Of a DNA stretch of 64,000 nt, positions 31,683-43,033 are shown piece by piece (positions within the stretch are counted from its first letter, which is position 1; each line of letters begins with the position of its first letter). Source of the DNA: Streptomyces violaceoruber (GTDB taxonomy: Bacteria > Actinomycetota > Actinomycetes > Streptomycetales > Streptomycetaceae); contig NZ_CP137734.1 in assembly GCF_033406955.1 (NCBI RefSeq), forward strand, positions 5,890,001 through 5,954,000. The letters run 5' to 3'. A program made the translations under genes and the position numbers. Below the pieces are notes generated by a model. That model was not told the DNA's origin. It saw only the letters and a list, made by a program, of their open reading frames with translations, and searched no databases.

Positions 31683-32903
31683 CTACGCGCGTCCGGCCGC
31701 CGTCGCCGCGGACAAACCCGCCCGGCATGTGTCGTCTTCGCCGGCGCAGGCGACCGTGCGGTATGCGCCAACACCGATCCCCGCGAAGTTCCGCAGGCTG
31801 TCCGTGCCCGGCACGAAGTAGCCGCTGTGGCCCTGGGCGTCCCGCGCGGACAGCACTCGCGCCCCGAACCCGGCGGACACCGGATCGGCGCCGTGCCCGA
31901 GGCCGCCGACCTCCAGGTACGGCACGTCCTGGATCCAGTCGTCGGCGTCCCGCATCGCCCACACGCGGGCGGAGGTGTCCAGGCGGGCGGCGTTCTCGGC
32001 GCGCATGCCGGGACTGCCGGCCACCGCTATGTCGGTCACCCGCGAGGGGAGCGTGTCGGCGGCGAGGCCGCACACCACCGAGCCGTAGCTGTGGCAGAAG
32101 AGGGAGACCGGGGACCTGCCGGGCAGCGCCCGCAGCAGCGCGTTCAGCCGTACGGCCCCGTGCGCGGCGCGGTTCGCGGTGGCCGCCTCCATGCCGAGGC
32201 CGCTGGGCGAGGTGTAGTCGGCCCAGGCGATCACGGCCGTGCCGGTGCCGGGGCTCGCCGCGCGCTCGGCCGCGTACAGCGACTTCGCCATGCCGACGGG
32301 CGCCGCGTACCTCTTGCGGTCGGTGCGCTGGAAGGTGAGCAGTTCGGTGTCCACGCCGGGCACGACGACGGACACGCGCTCGGCGCGGTCCAGGTTTCCG
32401 AAGACCTCGGCGACCCGGCCCGAGCCCGCCGGGTCGAAGGCGAGGATGTGCCGGCCGGGGGCGAGCAGCGCCTCGTAGTTGTGCATCCGTCTGTCGGCCT
32501 CGCGCTGCCCGGCCGGGGACAGCCGCTTGTCGTGCGTGCGCTCCCGCTCCACCGACCGCGCCTTCTCCAGCGCGGAGCGGTTGGCGAGGTAGCGCAGCTG
32601 GACGGGGGCGCCGTTCATGTTGCCGACGGCCAGCGGATAACGGTGGGCCAGGCTGGTGCGCTGCCATGCGGTGAGCGAGGCGAAGAAGCGGGCCAGCCGG
32701 GCGGGCGTCGCCCGGGCGTCGGGCAGCCGCCGTCCGTCGATCCGGCCGTGCTCCCAGGCCGTGACGGACGCTTCGAGGGCGGTGGGGCCCCGCTGGTCGC
32801 GCAGGGCGGTCCAGCCGGTGGTCGCCAGCATCACGAACACCACGGCCAGGGCGAGCAGTACGCGCCAGACGTTCAGCTGCGGGGAGGTGTCGAAGGAAGT
32901 CAC
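31683..32903 (-). CDS. Membrane-anchored alpha/beta hydrolase (DUF1023)
   Basis: A 406-residue protein. An N-terminal hydrophobic segment (VWRVLLALAVVFVMLATTGWTAL) probably anchors it outside the membrane. A DUF1023 alpha/beta hydrolase domain follows, with the nucleophile elbow SLFCHSYGSVVCG (Ser) and the C-terminal GHSGYFVPGTDSLRN carrying the probable catalytic His. VVVPGVDTELLTF corresponds to the oxyanion region. Substrate unknown; relatives are secreted lipase/esterase-like proteins of actinomycetes. It follows the TetR gene on the same strand with a 54-nt gap. Confidence 0.85.
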   Translation of the reverse strand: MTSFDTSPQLNVWRVLLALAVVFVMLATTGWTALRDQRGPTALEASVTAWEHGRIDGRRLPDARATPARLARFFASLTAWQRTSLAHRYPLAVGNMNGAPVQLRYLANRSALEKARSVERERTHDKRLSPAGQREADRRMHNYEALLAPGRHILAFDPAGSGRVAEVFGNLDRAERVSVVVPGVDTELLTFQRTDRKRYAAPVGMAKSLYAAERAASPGTGTAVIAWADYTSPSGLGMEAATANRAAHGAVRLNALLRALPGRSPVSLFCHSYGSVVCGLAADTLPSRVTDIAVAGSPGMRAENAARLDTSARVWAMRDADDWIQDVPYLEVGGLGHGADPVSAGFGARVLSARDAQGHSGYFVPGTDSLRNFAGIGVGAYRTVACAGEDDTCRAGLSAATAAGRA

Positions 32904-32957
32904 TGGGAGGACACACTAGGAGAACGGGCCGGTCTCGCGTGAATCCAGTGACACGGA

Positions 32958-33641
32958 TCACGTTTCGGCGCGGCGCCAGTTCCCGGTGAGCGCGGGCGCC
33001 ACCTGGTCGAGGTAATCGGCCGTCAGGTCCCGCAGGGCCGCCAGGCTGGCGTCGTCGCGTGCCGACCAGATCCGCTCGGTGACCCGCATCACCGCTCCGA
33101 AGACGGCCACGACCACCCGTGGGCGCGGGTCGGTGTCCACGTCGAGGCCCTCGCGGACGGCGACGACCCGGGCGATCTCCTCCTCCAGCTCCGTCGCGCG
33201 TCGCAGGTGCGCGGCGAGCAGCGCGGGCGTCGACTCGATCACCCGGTAGAAGCGCATGTGCAGCTCGAGCGGGACCAGCTGCTCGACGGCCTCGCCGATG
33301 GTGCTCCAGCTCTCCGCGAGCGCCCGGCGCAGCGCGTCCAGGGGCGCCTCCTCGGGCGGGCGGGCGAGCACGGCCCGGACGAAGTGCGACTCCGCGAGCC
33401 GTGCCACGAAGAACGCCGCGTCCTCCTTGGAGGCGAAGTACCGGAAGAAGGTGCGCTGCGAGACGTCGGCGGCCTCGGCGATGTCGTCGACGGTCGTCTC
33501 CTCGTAACCGCGCTCGGTGAAGAGTTCGAGGGCGGAGCGCAGCAGCAGGTCCCGGGTGCGCTGTTTCTTGAGTTCGCGCAGGCCAGGGCGGGAGGCCGCG
33601 GGTGCGGTCTCCGGCGGCGCCGACGTGCCGGCCACCTTCAA
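32958..33641 (-). CDS. TetR family transcriptional regulator
   Basis: A 227-residue repressor. The N-terminal DNA-binding domain reads LLLRSALELFTERGYEETTVDDIAEAADVSQRTFFRYFASKEDAAFF, matching TetR positions exactly. The C-terminal domain is helical and unassigned. It is divergent from a DHA2-type efflux pump gene, with a 115-nt gap holding a perfect palindrome, so it probably represses the pump and itself until a drug-like ligand binds. Confidence 0.94.
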   Translation of the reverse strand: MKVAGTSAPPETAPAASRPGLRELKKQRTRDLLLRSALELFTERGYEETTVDDIAEAADVSQRTFFRYFASKEDAAFFVARLAESHFVRAVLARPPEEAPLDALRRALAESWSTIGEAVEQLVPLELHMRFYRVIESTPALLAAHLRRATELEEEIARVVAVREGLDVDTDPRPRVVVAVFGAVMRVTERIWSARDDASLAALRDLTADYLDQVAPALTGNWRRAET

Positions 33642-33694
33642 AAGTCGTCTCCTTCGTGCGGTTTCCCCAGTTCAGGCTATATGGGGGATGTCTT

Positions 33695-33707
33695 GTCAGT
33701 TACTGAC
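33695..33707. promoter_or_regulatory. Palindrome GTCAGT-N1-ACTGAC, candidate TetR operator
   Basis: Perfect 6-bp arms around a single T, midway between the divergent TetR and MFS starts. TGTCA half-sites recur at 33721 and 33738. Its size is right for a TetR dimer. Confidence 0.7.
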
Positions 33708-33719
33708 TCGTGAATTGGT

Positions 33720-33749
33720 TTGTCAACTGTCAGCGGCTGTCATTAGCCT
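33720..33749 (+). promoter_or_regulatory. Candidate promoter of the MFS efflux gene, leaderless
   Basis: TTGTCA (33720-33725) and TAGCCT (33744-33749) are 18 bp apart. The expected start is 33756-33757, at the ATG itself. No Shine-Dalgarno is visible before this ATG, which supports a leaderless transcript. Confidence 0.5.
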
Positions 33750-33756
33750 CGGCGGT

Positions 33757-35367
33757 ATGACTAGTCAGACCACCATCAACAAGCCGGGACCGGGTGACGG
33801 CAGCCCGGCGGGCTCGGCGCCCGCCAAGGGATGGCGCGGCCATCCGTGGGTCACCCTCGTCACCGTCGCGGTCGGGGTCATGATGGTGGCCCTGGACGGC
33901 ACCATCGTGGCGATCGCCAACCCGGCCATCCAGGACGACCTGGACGCCAGCCTCGCGGACGTCCAGTGGATCACCAACGCCTACTTCCTCGCGCTCGCGG
34001 TCGCCCTGATCACCGCGGGCAAGCTCGGTGACCGCTTCGGCCACCGGCAGACCTTCCTCATCGGCGTGGCGGGCTTCGCGGCCTCCTCCGGCGCCATCGG
34101 ACTGTCCGGCAGCATCGCCGCGGTCATCGTCTTCCGCGTCTTCCAGGGCCTGTTCGGCGCGCTGCTGATGCCGGCCGCGCTCGGTCTGCTGCGGGCCACC
34201 TTCCCGGCCGAGAAGCTCAACATGGCCATCGGCATCTGGGGCATGGTCATCGGCGCCTCCACCGCGGGCGGCCCGATCCTCGGCGGCGTGCTGGTCGAGC
34301 ACGTCAACTGGCAGTCCGTGTTCTTCATCAACGTGCCGGTGGGCATCGTCGCCGTCGTGCTCGGCGTCATGATCCTGCTGGACCACCGGGCCGCGAACGC
34401 GCCGCGCTCCTTCGACGTCGTCGGCATCGTGCTGCTGTCGGCCTCGATGTTCGCCCTCGTCTGGGCGCTGATCAAGGCCCCCGAGTGGGGCTGGGGCTCC
34501 GGCCAGACCTGGGTGTACATAGGCGGCTCGGTGGTGGGCTTCGTCCTGTTCTCCGTGTGGGAGACCAAGGTGAAGGAGCCGCTGATCCCGCTGGCGATGT
34601 TCCGCTCGGTGCCGCTGTCGGCCGGTGTGGTCCTGATGGTCCTGATGGCCATCGCCTTCATGGGCGGCCTGTTCTTCGTCACCTTCTACCTGCAGAACGT
34701 CCACGGCATGAGCCCCGTCGACGCCGGACTGCACCTGCTGCCCCTCACCGGCATGATGATCGTCGCCTCGCCGCTGGCCGGCGCGATGATCACCAAGGTC
34801 GGCCCGCGCATCCCGCTGGCCGGCGGCATGGTGTGCACCGCCGTCGCCATGTTCGGCATCTCCACGCTGGAGACGGACACGGGCAGCGGTCTGATGTCGA
34901 TCTGGTTCGGCCTCCTCGGCCTCGGCCTCGCGCCCGTCATGGTCGGCGCCACCGAGGTCATCGTCGGCAACGCGCCGATGGAGCTCTCGGGCGTGGCCGG
35001 CGGTCTCCAGCAGGCGGCGATGCAGATCGGCGGCAGCCTCGGCACCGCCGTGCTGGGCGCCGTGATGGCCTCCAAGGTCGACAGCGACCTGGCCGGCAAC
35101 TGGAAGGACGCGGGGCTGCCCGAGCTGACGCCGCAACAGGCGGACCAGGCCTCCGAGGCGGTCCGGGTCGGTGTCCCGCCGGTCGCGCCCGGCACCCCCG
35201 CCGAGGTCGCCGGGAAGATCACCGACGTCGCCCACGACACCTTCATCTCCGGCATGAGCCTGGCCTCGCTGGTCGCCGCCGGGGTCGCGGTCGTGGCGGT
35301 GTTCGTCGCCTTCCTGACCAAGCGCGGCGAGAACGCGGAGGCGGGCGCCGGCGTGGGCCACATCTGA
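33757..35367 (+). CDS. DHA2-type MFS efflux transporter
   Basis: A 536-residue inner-membrane drug/proton antiporter of the 14-helix (EmrB/QacA) group. Diagnostic motifs are present: MVALDGTIVAIANPAIQDDL (motif D1 region), GKLGDRFGHRQTF (motif A) and GVAGGLQQAAMQIGGSLGTA (motif H region). The ATG at 33757 is at the predicted transcription start. The frame is open further upstream but runs through the TetR gene and operator. The divergent TetR regulator and palindrome imply substrate-induced efflux, for example of an antibiotic or dye. Confidence 0.93.
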   Translation: MTSQTTINKPGPGDGSPAGSAPAKGWRGHPWVTLVTVAVGVMMVALDGTIVAIANPAIQDDLDASLADVQWITNAYFLALAVALITAGKLGDRFGHRQTFLIGVAGFAASSGAIGLSGSIAAVIVFRVFQGLFGALLMPAALGLLRATFPAEKLNMAIGIWGMVIGASTAGGPILGGVLVEHVNWQSVFFINVPVGIVAVVLGVMILLDHRAANAPRSFDVVGIVLLSASMFALVWALIKAPEWGWGSGQTWVYIGGSVVGFVLFSVWETKVKEPLIPLAMFRSVPLSAGVVLMVLMAIAFMGGLFFVTFYLQNVHGMSPVDAGLHLLPLTGMMIVASPLAGAMITKVGPRIPLAGGMVCTAVAMFGISTLETDTGSGLMSIWFGLLGLGLAPVMVGATEVIVGNAPMELSGVAGGLQQAAMQIGGSLGTAVLGAVMASKVDSDLAGNWKDAGLPELTPQQADQASEAVRVGVPPVAPGTPAEVAGKITDVAHDTFISGMSLASLVAAGVAVVAVFVAFLTKRGENAEAGAGVGHI

Positions 35368-35605
35368 TCCGGCCCGCGGAGTTGGCCGGCCCCGTCCCCG
35401 TTTCGTCCATCAGGGTGACAGGGGCCGCGAACCCTCCCCTCCGTCAGACCGCGCAGGTCACAGTGGGTCACGTCCTCCGCAGGGCACGGAGGGCGTGCGG
35501 CTGCGGCGCGCTGCCGGAGGGGGGCGGCGCGCAGGCAGCACGTTCGAAGCAGGCATGACACGCCGTACGCGGGTACCCGAACTTCACGGAGAGTTCAGGG
35601 AGTTG

Positions 35606-35914
35606 ATGATGGCGAGCTTCGGACAGGGATCGCGCAGGCACCCCCGCTCACGTGGCCGGACGTGGTCACGGACCGGGCCGGATCGCGCGACACTCGCGAT
35701 CGTCGGAGTCGTCTGCGCGGTCGCCGGGTTCTTCGCGCTGGGGATCGTCCTCGGCCCCGTGGCGACCGTCTGCGGCTGGCTCGCGATGGGCCGCACCTGG
35801 GCGGGTTCCCGCTCGGTGCCGGCCGTGGTCGCCGTGGTCCTGGGAGCCATCGACACGCTCCTGGCACTCATCGGGCTCATCGGAGCGACGACTCCGGGCC
35901 ACGGCATGTTCTAG
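35606..35914 (+). CDS. Small DUF4190-like membrane protein
   Basis: A 102-residue protein with two hydrophobic helices: ATLAIVGVVCAVAGFFALGIVLGPVATVCGWLAMG and VPAVVAVVLGAIDTLLALIGLIG. The loop GWLAMGRTWAGSRSVP and the N-terminal hydrophilic segment resemble DUF4190 proteins. Two adjacent ATGs (35606, 35609) follow a GGGAG box; an upstream ATG at 35555 is possible but lacks one. The 237 nt before it contain no gene. It converges on aceE across a strong hairpin. Confidence 0.7.
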   Translation: MMASFGQGSRRHPRSRGRTWSRTGPDRATLAIVGVVCAVAGFFALGIVLGPVATVCGWLAMGRTWAGSRSVPAVVAVVLGAIDTLLALIGLIGATTPGHGMF

Positions 35915-35949
35915 CCGTACCGCGGCATCACCTGTCGCCCGGATGTTCC

Positions 35950-35976
35950 CACCCCCGCCCGTTACGGACGGGGGTG
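35950..35976. terminator. Hairpin terminator between the DUF4190-like gene and aceE
   Basis: CACCCCCGCCCGT and ACGGACGGGGGTG pair with one mismatch around a very short loop. Convergent stop codons lie on both sides (35914 and 36042). Confidence 0.75.
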
Positions 35977-36041
35977 AGCCATGTGCCACCCCGGCCGGGT
36001 ACCCCGTGCGGGGGCACGTGGGCGGGGTGGGGAGGTACGTC

Positions 36042-38798
<2,757 letters not shown>

Positions 38799-39219
38799 GC
38801 TGTTCCTTCGCTGTCAGAGGGCCGTTTTTCCGGGTTTCTCCCCGGTTTCTCCCCGGGTTCCTCCCGGGTTTCTGCGCCGATTCCCCCGCCGGTTCCCCAT
38901 CGTGTACCTCGCGGGGGCAATCGTCATCTGTACCGTGGGGTAACCGGTCCTCCCGTGAGGATCGGGGGCACGTTCATTCGAGTCTCGTACCCACACATGG
39001 TTCCCAAATACGCAAACGGGGCAGATAGGTGTGGTGTACGTCACCTTCGGGCTGGACGGCATGGTTGGAGTTGCGGCGACACAGCCGGGATCGTCACCGT
39101 TTCGGCGGTCCCAGACGCCGGGTACTTGCGCGATCCGTCCCGCCCGTGTGGACTACGGCCAAGCCTCGCGCACGCGCGTGGCTGAAGACATCTACCGAAA
39201 CATGATCAGGAGGCAACCC
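38799..39219. other. 421-nt divergent region between aceE and the DUF3052 gene
   Basis: Holds the repeat-rich aceE leader (38820-38900) and less structured promoter DNA. A tract near 38990-39030 (CACATGGTTCCCAAATACGC) is less GC-rich and likely promoter-proximal. I see no tRNA, small gene with a good start, or strong dyad. Confidence 0.5.
38820..38900 (-). repeat. Degenerate 11-12-bp tandem repeats in the aceE leader
   Basis: On the plus strand, blocks such as CCGGGTTTCT, CCCCGGTTTCT, CCCCGGGTTCCT and CCCGGGTTTCT recur every 11-12 nt. On the aceE mRNA they read as purine-rich units like GGAGAAACCCGGG. They start about 25 nt before the GTG and give several GGAG cores, which could bind a protein or 30S subunits. 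Confidence 0.7.
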
Positions 39220-39657
39220 GTGAGCGCGACCGCGGACCACGCGGAGGAGCGGACGAACCCTGCCGCCAGGCTGGGTTTCCAGCCCGGGCAGGTGGTCCAG
39301 GAGATCGGCTACGACGACGACGTCGACCAGGAGCTCCGCGAGGCCATTGAGGGCGCCGTCGAGGGCGAGCTGGTGGACGAGGACTACGAGGACGTGGCCG
39401 ATGCCGTCGTGCTGTGGTTCCGTGACGACGACGGCGACCTGACGGATGCGCTGGTGGATGCCACCACGTACATCGAAGAGGGCGGGTCGATCCTCCTTCT
39501 CACGCCGAAGACCGGCCGTGACGGTTACGTCGAGGCCAGTGACATCTCGGAGGCCTCGACGACCGCCGGACTGACGGCGTCCAAGAGCGTCAGCGTCGGC
39601 AAGGACTGGAGCGGCAGCCGGCTGGCGACGCCCAAGGCCGCCAAGTCCAAGCGGTAG
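39220..39657 (+). CDS. DUF3052 protein
   Basis: A 145-residue very acidic cytoplasmic protein of the actinobacterial DUF3052 family. It has the conserved LGFQPGQVVQEIGYDDDVD and AVVLWFRDDDGDLTDALVDATTYIEEGGSILLLTPK segments and a Lys-rich C terminus. Start is GTG at 39220 with AGGAGG 6 nt upstream. Relatives are adjacent to aceE in Streptomyces as I recall, but no function is established; the divergent arrangement here fits. Confidence 0.87.
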   Translation: MSATADHAEERTNPAARLGFQPGQVVQEIGYDDDVDQELREAIEGAVEGELVDEDYEDVADAVVLWFRDDDGDLTDALVDATTYIEEGGSILLLTPKTGRDGYVEASDISEASTTAGLTASKSVSVGKDWSGSRLATPKAAKSKR

Positions 39658-39700
39658 CCCGACCGGGCTCCGTGACATTCCGGACTCCGGGCGGGTCGAC

Positions 39701-39718
39701 GGCCGACGGCTGTCGGCC
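39701..39718 (+). terminator. Hairpin after the DUF3052 gene
   Basis: GGCCGAC and GTCGGCC pair perfectly around a GGCT loop, 44 nt after the DUF3052 stop. Short stem, no T-run. Confidence 0.45.
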
Positions 39719-39771
39719 CGTCCGCGGGTCCGCGACCGTCCCTGCGTAGGGTGTTTCCAGCGAATCACCCA

Positions 39772-39797
39772 CGGAGATCTTCCCGCGGAGATCTTCC
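39772..39797 (+). repeat. 12-bp direct repeat CGGAGATCTTCC before the peroxiredoxin gene
   Basis: Two perfect copies start 14 nt apart (39772 and 39786), immediately before the ribosome-binding region of the peroxiredoxin gene. Each copy contains the palindrome AGATCT and the near-dyad GGA-GATC-TTCC. It may be a regulatory site. Confidence 0.7.
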
Positions 39798-39818
39798 TAC
39801 GGAAGGGACGAACGGGAC

Positions 39819-40277
39819 ATGGCGATCCAGGTCGGCGACAAGGCCCCCGACTTCGAACTCAAGGACAACCACGGAGCGACCGTCCGGCTGTCCGAGTTCC
39901 GCGGCCGGAAGAACGTCGTGCTGCTCTTCTACCCCTTCGCCTTCACCGGTGTGTGCACCGGCGAGCTGTGCGAGGTGCGCGACAACCTGCCGCAGTTCTC
40001 CGACCGCGACACCGAGGTGCTCGCCGTCTCCAACGACTCCATCCACACCCTGCGCGTCTTCGCCGAGCAGGAGGGCCTGGAGTACCCGCTGCTGTCCGAC
40101 TTCTGGCCGCACGGCAACGTCTCGCGCGCCTACGGCGTCTTCGACGAGGACAAGGGTTGCGCCGTCCGCGGCACCTTCGTGATCGACCAGGAGGGCGTCG
40201 TGCGCTGGACCGTGGTCAACGCTCTGCCGGACGCCCGTGACCTGGCCGAGTACGTGAAGGCGCTCGACGCCCTGTGA
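39819..40277 (+). CDS. One-Cys-type peroxiredoxin (AhpE-like)
   Basis: A 152-residue thiol peroxidase. The peroxidatic site is [19 protein letters not shown], with Cys46 in the P-x-x-x-T-x-x-C motif (Pro39, Thr43). Cys51 is nearby, and Cys at about residue 113 ([10 protein letters not shown]) is a possible resolving residue. AhpE-like enzymes reduce peroxynitrite and hydroperoxides. Start is ATG at 39819 behind a GGAAGGGA box. Confidence 0.9.
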   Translation: MAIQVGDKAPDFELKDNHGATVRLSEFRGRKNVVLLFYPFAFTGVCTGELCEVRDNLPQFSDRDTEVLAVSNDSIHTLRVFAEQEGLEYPLLSDFWPHGNVSRAYGVFDEDKGCAVRGTFVIDQEGVVRWTVVNALPDARDLAEYVKALDAL

Positions 40278-40376
40278 CCGGCGCCCCCGCCGGCCGGCCC
40301 CGCGTGGCCACGCCGGGTGCCGACACCACGTGATTGGTCGGCTCCGGGGACTGCGGGGCGCGGGAACCCGTCACTA

Positions 40377-40394
40377 GGATCAACTCGTTGATCC
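40377..40394 (+). promoter_or_regulatory. Palindrome GGATCAAC-N2-GTTGATCC upstream of terD
   Basis: Perfect 8-bp arms around TC, 52 nt before the first terD GTG. A dimeric regulator site is likely, and its position near a promoter suggests control of the ter genes. No regulator is encoded next to it. Confidence 0.65.
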
Positions 40395-40445
40395 GATATC
40401 CACGCACTACGGGGCACCCCGCCCCTGGACACCAATGGAGGACTC

Positions 40446-41021
40446 GTGGGAGTCAGCCTCAGCAAGGGCGGCAACGTTTCGCTGACCAAGGAGGCCCCCG
40501 GCCTGACCGCGGTCATCGTCGGTCTGGGGTGGGACATCCGCACCACGACCGGCACCGACTTCGACCTCGACGCCAGCGCACTGCTGCTGAACAGCGGCGG
40601 CAAGGTCGCCAGCGACGCGCACTTCATCTTCTTCAACAACCTGAAGAGCCCGGACGGATCGGTCGAGCACACCGGCGACAACATCACCGGTGAGGGCGAG
40701 GGCGACGACGAGCAGATCAAGATCAACCTCGCCACGGTCCCCGCCGACATCGAGAAGATCGTCTTCCCGGTCTCGATCTACGACGCCGAGAACCGCCAGC
40801 AGTCCTTCGGCCAGGTGCGCAACGCGTTCATCCGCGTCGTCAACCAGGCCGGCGAGGCCGAGATCGCCCGCTACGACCTGAGCGAGGACGCCTCCACCGA
40901 GACCGCCATGGTCTTCGGCGAGCTGTACCGCCACGGCGCGGAGTGGAAGTTCCGCGCCATCGGCCAGGGCTACGCCTCGGGCCTGCGCGGCATCGCCCAG
41001 GACTTCGGCGTCAACGTCTGA
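40446..41021 (+). CDS. terD: TerD family stress protein
   Basis: A 191-residue TerD domain protein starting GTG, with the classical opening [20 protein letters not shown]. It has [11 protein letters not shown] and [10 protein letters not shown] acidic calcium-binding segments and the closing [25 protein letters not shown]. TerD proteins bind calcium and associate with membrane TerC-type proteins in tellurite, phage and stress resistance systems. It lies first in a cluster of five ter-type genes and shares about 70 percent of residues by eye with the next gene. A regulatory palindrome is upstream; an octamer repeat follows. Confidence 0.95.
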   Translation: MGVSLSKGGNVSLTKEAPGLTAVIVGLGWDIRTTTGTDFDLDASALLLNSGGKVASDAHFIFFNNLKSPDGSVEHTGDNITGEGEGDDEQIKINLATVPADIEKIVFPVSIYDAENRQQSFGQVRNAFIRVVNQAGEAEIARYDLSEDASTETAMVFGELYRHGAEWKFRAIGQGYASGLRGIAQDFGVNV

Positions 41022-41052
41022 TCGACCGATCGACCGATCGACCGATCGGCCG
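41021..41052. repeat. Octamer tandem repeat ATCGACCG (three perfect copies plus one variant)
   Basis: Copies at 41021, 41029 and 41037 are perfect; 41045 reads ATCGGCCG. The array starts at the last base of the terD stop codon. Each unit contains palindromic CGATCG at its junction, so the array could also fold. Confidence 0.9.
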
Positions 41053-41103
41053 GACGGCGGGGGCGACGCCCCCTGTCGTCCGGTGAGGCCACGGTCTCGA
41101 CAC

Positions 41104-41138
41104 GTCCGGCGCCGCACGGTTTACGTGCGGCGCCGGAC
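41104..41138 (+). terminator. 14-bp-arm stem-loop between the two terD genes
   Basis: GTCCGGCGCCGCAC and GTGCGGCGCCGGAC pair perfectly around a 7-nt loop GGTTTAC. It lies between the terD genes, 43 nt before the second start. It is probably a terminator or attenuator that uncouples their expression. Confidence 0.8.
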
Positions 41139-41180
41139 GCGCAGGAAACAGGAACCATCACCCGGGGAGGGACCATCACC

Positions 41181-41756
41181 ATGGGCGTCACGCTTGCCAA
41201 GGGCGGCAACGTCTCCCTGTCCAAGGCCGCACCGAACCTCACGCAGGTACTGGTCGGGCTCGGCTGGGACGCGCGTTCCACCACCGGAGCACCCTTCGAC
41301 CTCGACGCCAGTGCACTCGTGTGCAGCAGCGGCCGGGTGCTCGGCGACGAGTGGTTCGTCTTCTACAACCAGCTCAAGAGCCCGGACGGCTCGATCGAGC
41401 ACACCGGCGACAACCTCACGGGCGAGGGCGACGGCGACGACGAGTCGCTGCTGGTCGACCTCTCCAAGGTGCCGGCCCACTGCGACAAGATCGTCTTCCC
41501 GGTCTCGATCCACATGGCCGACGAGCGCGGACAGACCTTCGGCCAGGTCAGCAACGCTTTCATCCGGGTCGTCAACCAGGCCGACGGCCAGGAGCTGGCC
41601 CGCTACGACCTCAGTGAGGACGCCTCCACGGAGACCGCGATGATCTTCGGCGAGCTCTACCGCTACCAGGGCGAGTGGAAGTTCCGTGCAGTGGGGCAGG
41701 GGTACGCGTCTGGGCTTCGCGGCATCGCTCTAGACTTCGGAGTCAACGTTTCGTAA
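41181..41756 (+). CDS. terD: TerD family stress protein, second copy
   Basis: A 191-residue paralogue of the preceding gene ([34 protein letters not shown], closing [15 protein letters not shown]). Aspartate-rich sites ([19 protein letters not shown]) suggest calcium binding. It is preceded by a strong hairpin and followed 50 nt later by the DUF475 gene. Tandem TerDs with near-identical length indicate a duplication. Confidence 0.95.
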   Translation: MGVTLAKGGNVSLSKAAPNLTQVLVGLGWDARSTTGAPFDLDASALVCSSGRVLGDEWFVFYNQLKSPDGSIEHTGDNLTGEGDGDDESLLVDLSKVPAHCDKIVFPVSIHMADERGQTFGQVSNAFIRVVNQADGQELARYDLSEDASTETAMIFGELYRYQGEWKFRAVGQGYASGLRGIALDFGVNVS

Positions 41757-41805
41757 AGCCGAGTACGGCGCGGGGGAGCCCCGTACACACACGATTGGGT
41801 AGCCA

Positions 41806-42948
41806 GTGCTTCTGAAAACCTTCGGCTGGTCGTTCGCGGTCACCGCGCTCGGCCTGGTCGCGGCGGTCTTCTACGGGGGGTGGACCGCCTTCGGCATCGT
41901 GGCGATCCTCTCCATCATGGAGATCTCGCTGTCCTTCGACAACGCGGTGGTCAACGCCGGGATCCTGAAGAAGATGAATGCCTTCTGGCAGAAGATCTTC
42001 CTCACCATCGGCATCCTCATCGCCGTGTTCGGCATGCGCCTGGTCTTCCCGGTCGTGATCGTGGCGATCAGCGCGTCGCTCGGACCGATCGAGGCGGTCG
42101 ACCTCGCGCTCACCGACAAGGACCGCTATCAGGAGCTGGTGACGGACGCCCATCCGTCGATCGCCGCCTTCGGTGGCATGTTCCTTCTGATGATCTTCCT
42201 CGACTTCATCTTCGAGGACCGGGACATCAAGTGGCTGGCCTGGCTGGAGCGTCCGCTGGCCAAGCTCGGCAAGGTCGACATGCTGTCGGTCTGCATCGCC
42301 CTGGTCGTGCTGCTCGTCTCCGCGATCACCTTCGGCGCCCACGCCCACCAGCACGGCGGCGCCCATGCCGACAAGGCGGAGACGGTCCTGCTCGCGGGCA
42401 TCGCGGGCCTGATCACCTACATGATCGTCGGTGGTCTCTCCGGCTACTTCGAGGACAAACTCGAAGAGGAGGAGGAACGGGAGCACGAGGAGGAAGAGGA
42501 AGCCGCGCGCACCGGCAAGCCCAAGTCGGCCGTCAGGCTGGCGGGCAAGGCGGCGTTCTTCATGTTCCTCTACCTGGAGGTCCTGGACGCCTCCTTCTCC
42601 TTCGACGGCGTCATCGGCGCCTTCGCCATCACCAACGACATCGTCCTGATGGCCCTCGGCCTGGGCATCGGCGCCATGTACGTCCGGTCGCTCACGGTCT
42701 ACCTGGTCCGCCAGGGCACCCTTGACGACTACGTCTACCTGGAGCACGGCGCCCACTACGCCATCGGCGCCCTCGCCGTGATCCTGCTGGTCACCATCCA
42801 GTACGAGATCCACGAGATCATCACCGGCCTCGTCGGTGTCGCCCTGATCGGCTGGTCCTTCTTCTCCTCGGTGCGCCGCAACCGCGCACTGGCGGCGGCC
42901 GGAGGAGACGGCGACCAGGAGAAGGCGGAGGTCTCCTCCGGGGTGTGA
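41806..42948 (+). CDS. DUF475/TerC-like integral membrane protein
   Basis: A 380-residue multi-pass protein starting GTG. It shows the TerC-type motif ILSIMEISLSFDNAVVNAGILKKM and a second, symmetric VLDASFSFDGVIGAFAIT. Both place acidic residues inside membrane helices, as in metal-ion-linked TerC proteins. A charged acidic loop (EEEEREHEEEEE, residues about 220-235) and a His-rich HAHQHGGAH loop may bind metal. It sits after two TerDs, its expected partners at the membrane. DUF475 is related to but distinct from TerC. Confidence 0.9.
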   Translation: MLLKTFGWSFAVTALGLVAAVFYGGWTAFGIVAILSIMEISLSFDNAVVNAGILKKMNAFWQKIFLTIGILIAVFGMRLVFPVVIVAISASLGPIEAVDLALTDKDRYQELVTDAHPSIAAFGGMFLLMIFLDFIFEDRDIKWLAWLERPLAKLGKVDMLSVCIALVVLLVSAITFGAHAHQHGGAHADKAETVLLAGIAGLITYMIVGGLSGYFEDKLEEEEEREHEEEEEAARTGKPKSAVRLAGKAAFFMFLYLEVLDASFSFDGVIGAFAITNDIVLMALGLGIGAMYVRSLTVYLVRQGTLDDYVYLEHGAHYAIGALAVILLVTIQYEIHEIITGLVGVALIGWSFFSSVRRNRALAAAGGDGDQEKAEVSSGV

Positions 42949-43033
42949 AACCCTTGATCCCCGGGCCGGGGCGCGCCCCCGGTGCGCCCGCACCCCTGGT
43001 GTGAACCCGGCCCGGACGAGGAACGCTCTGAGC

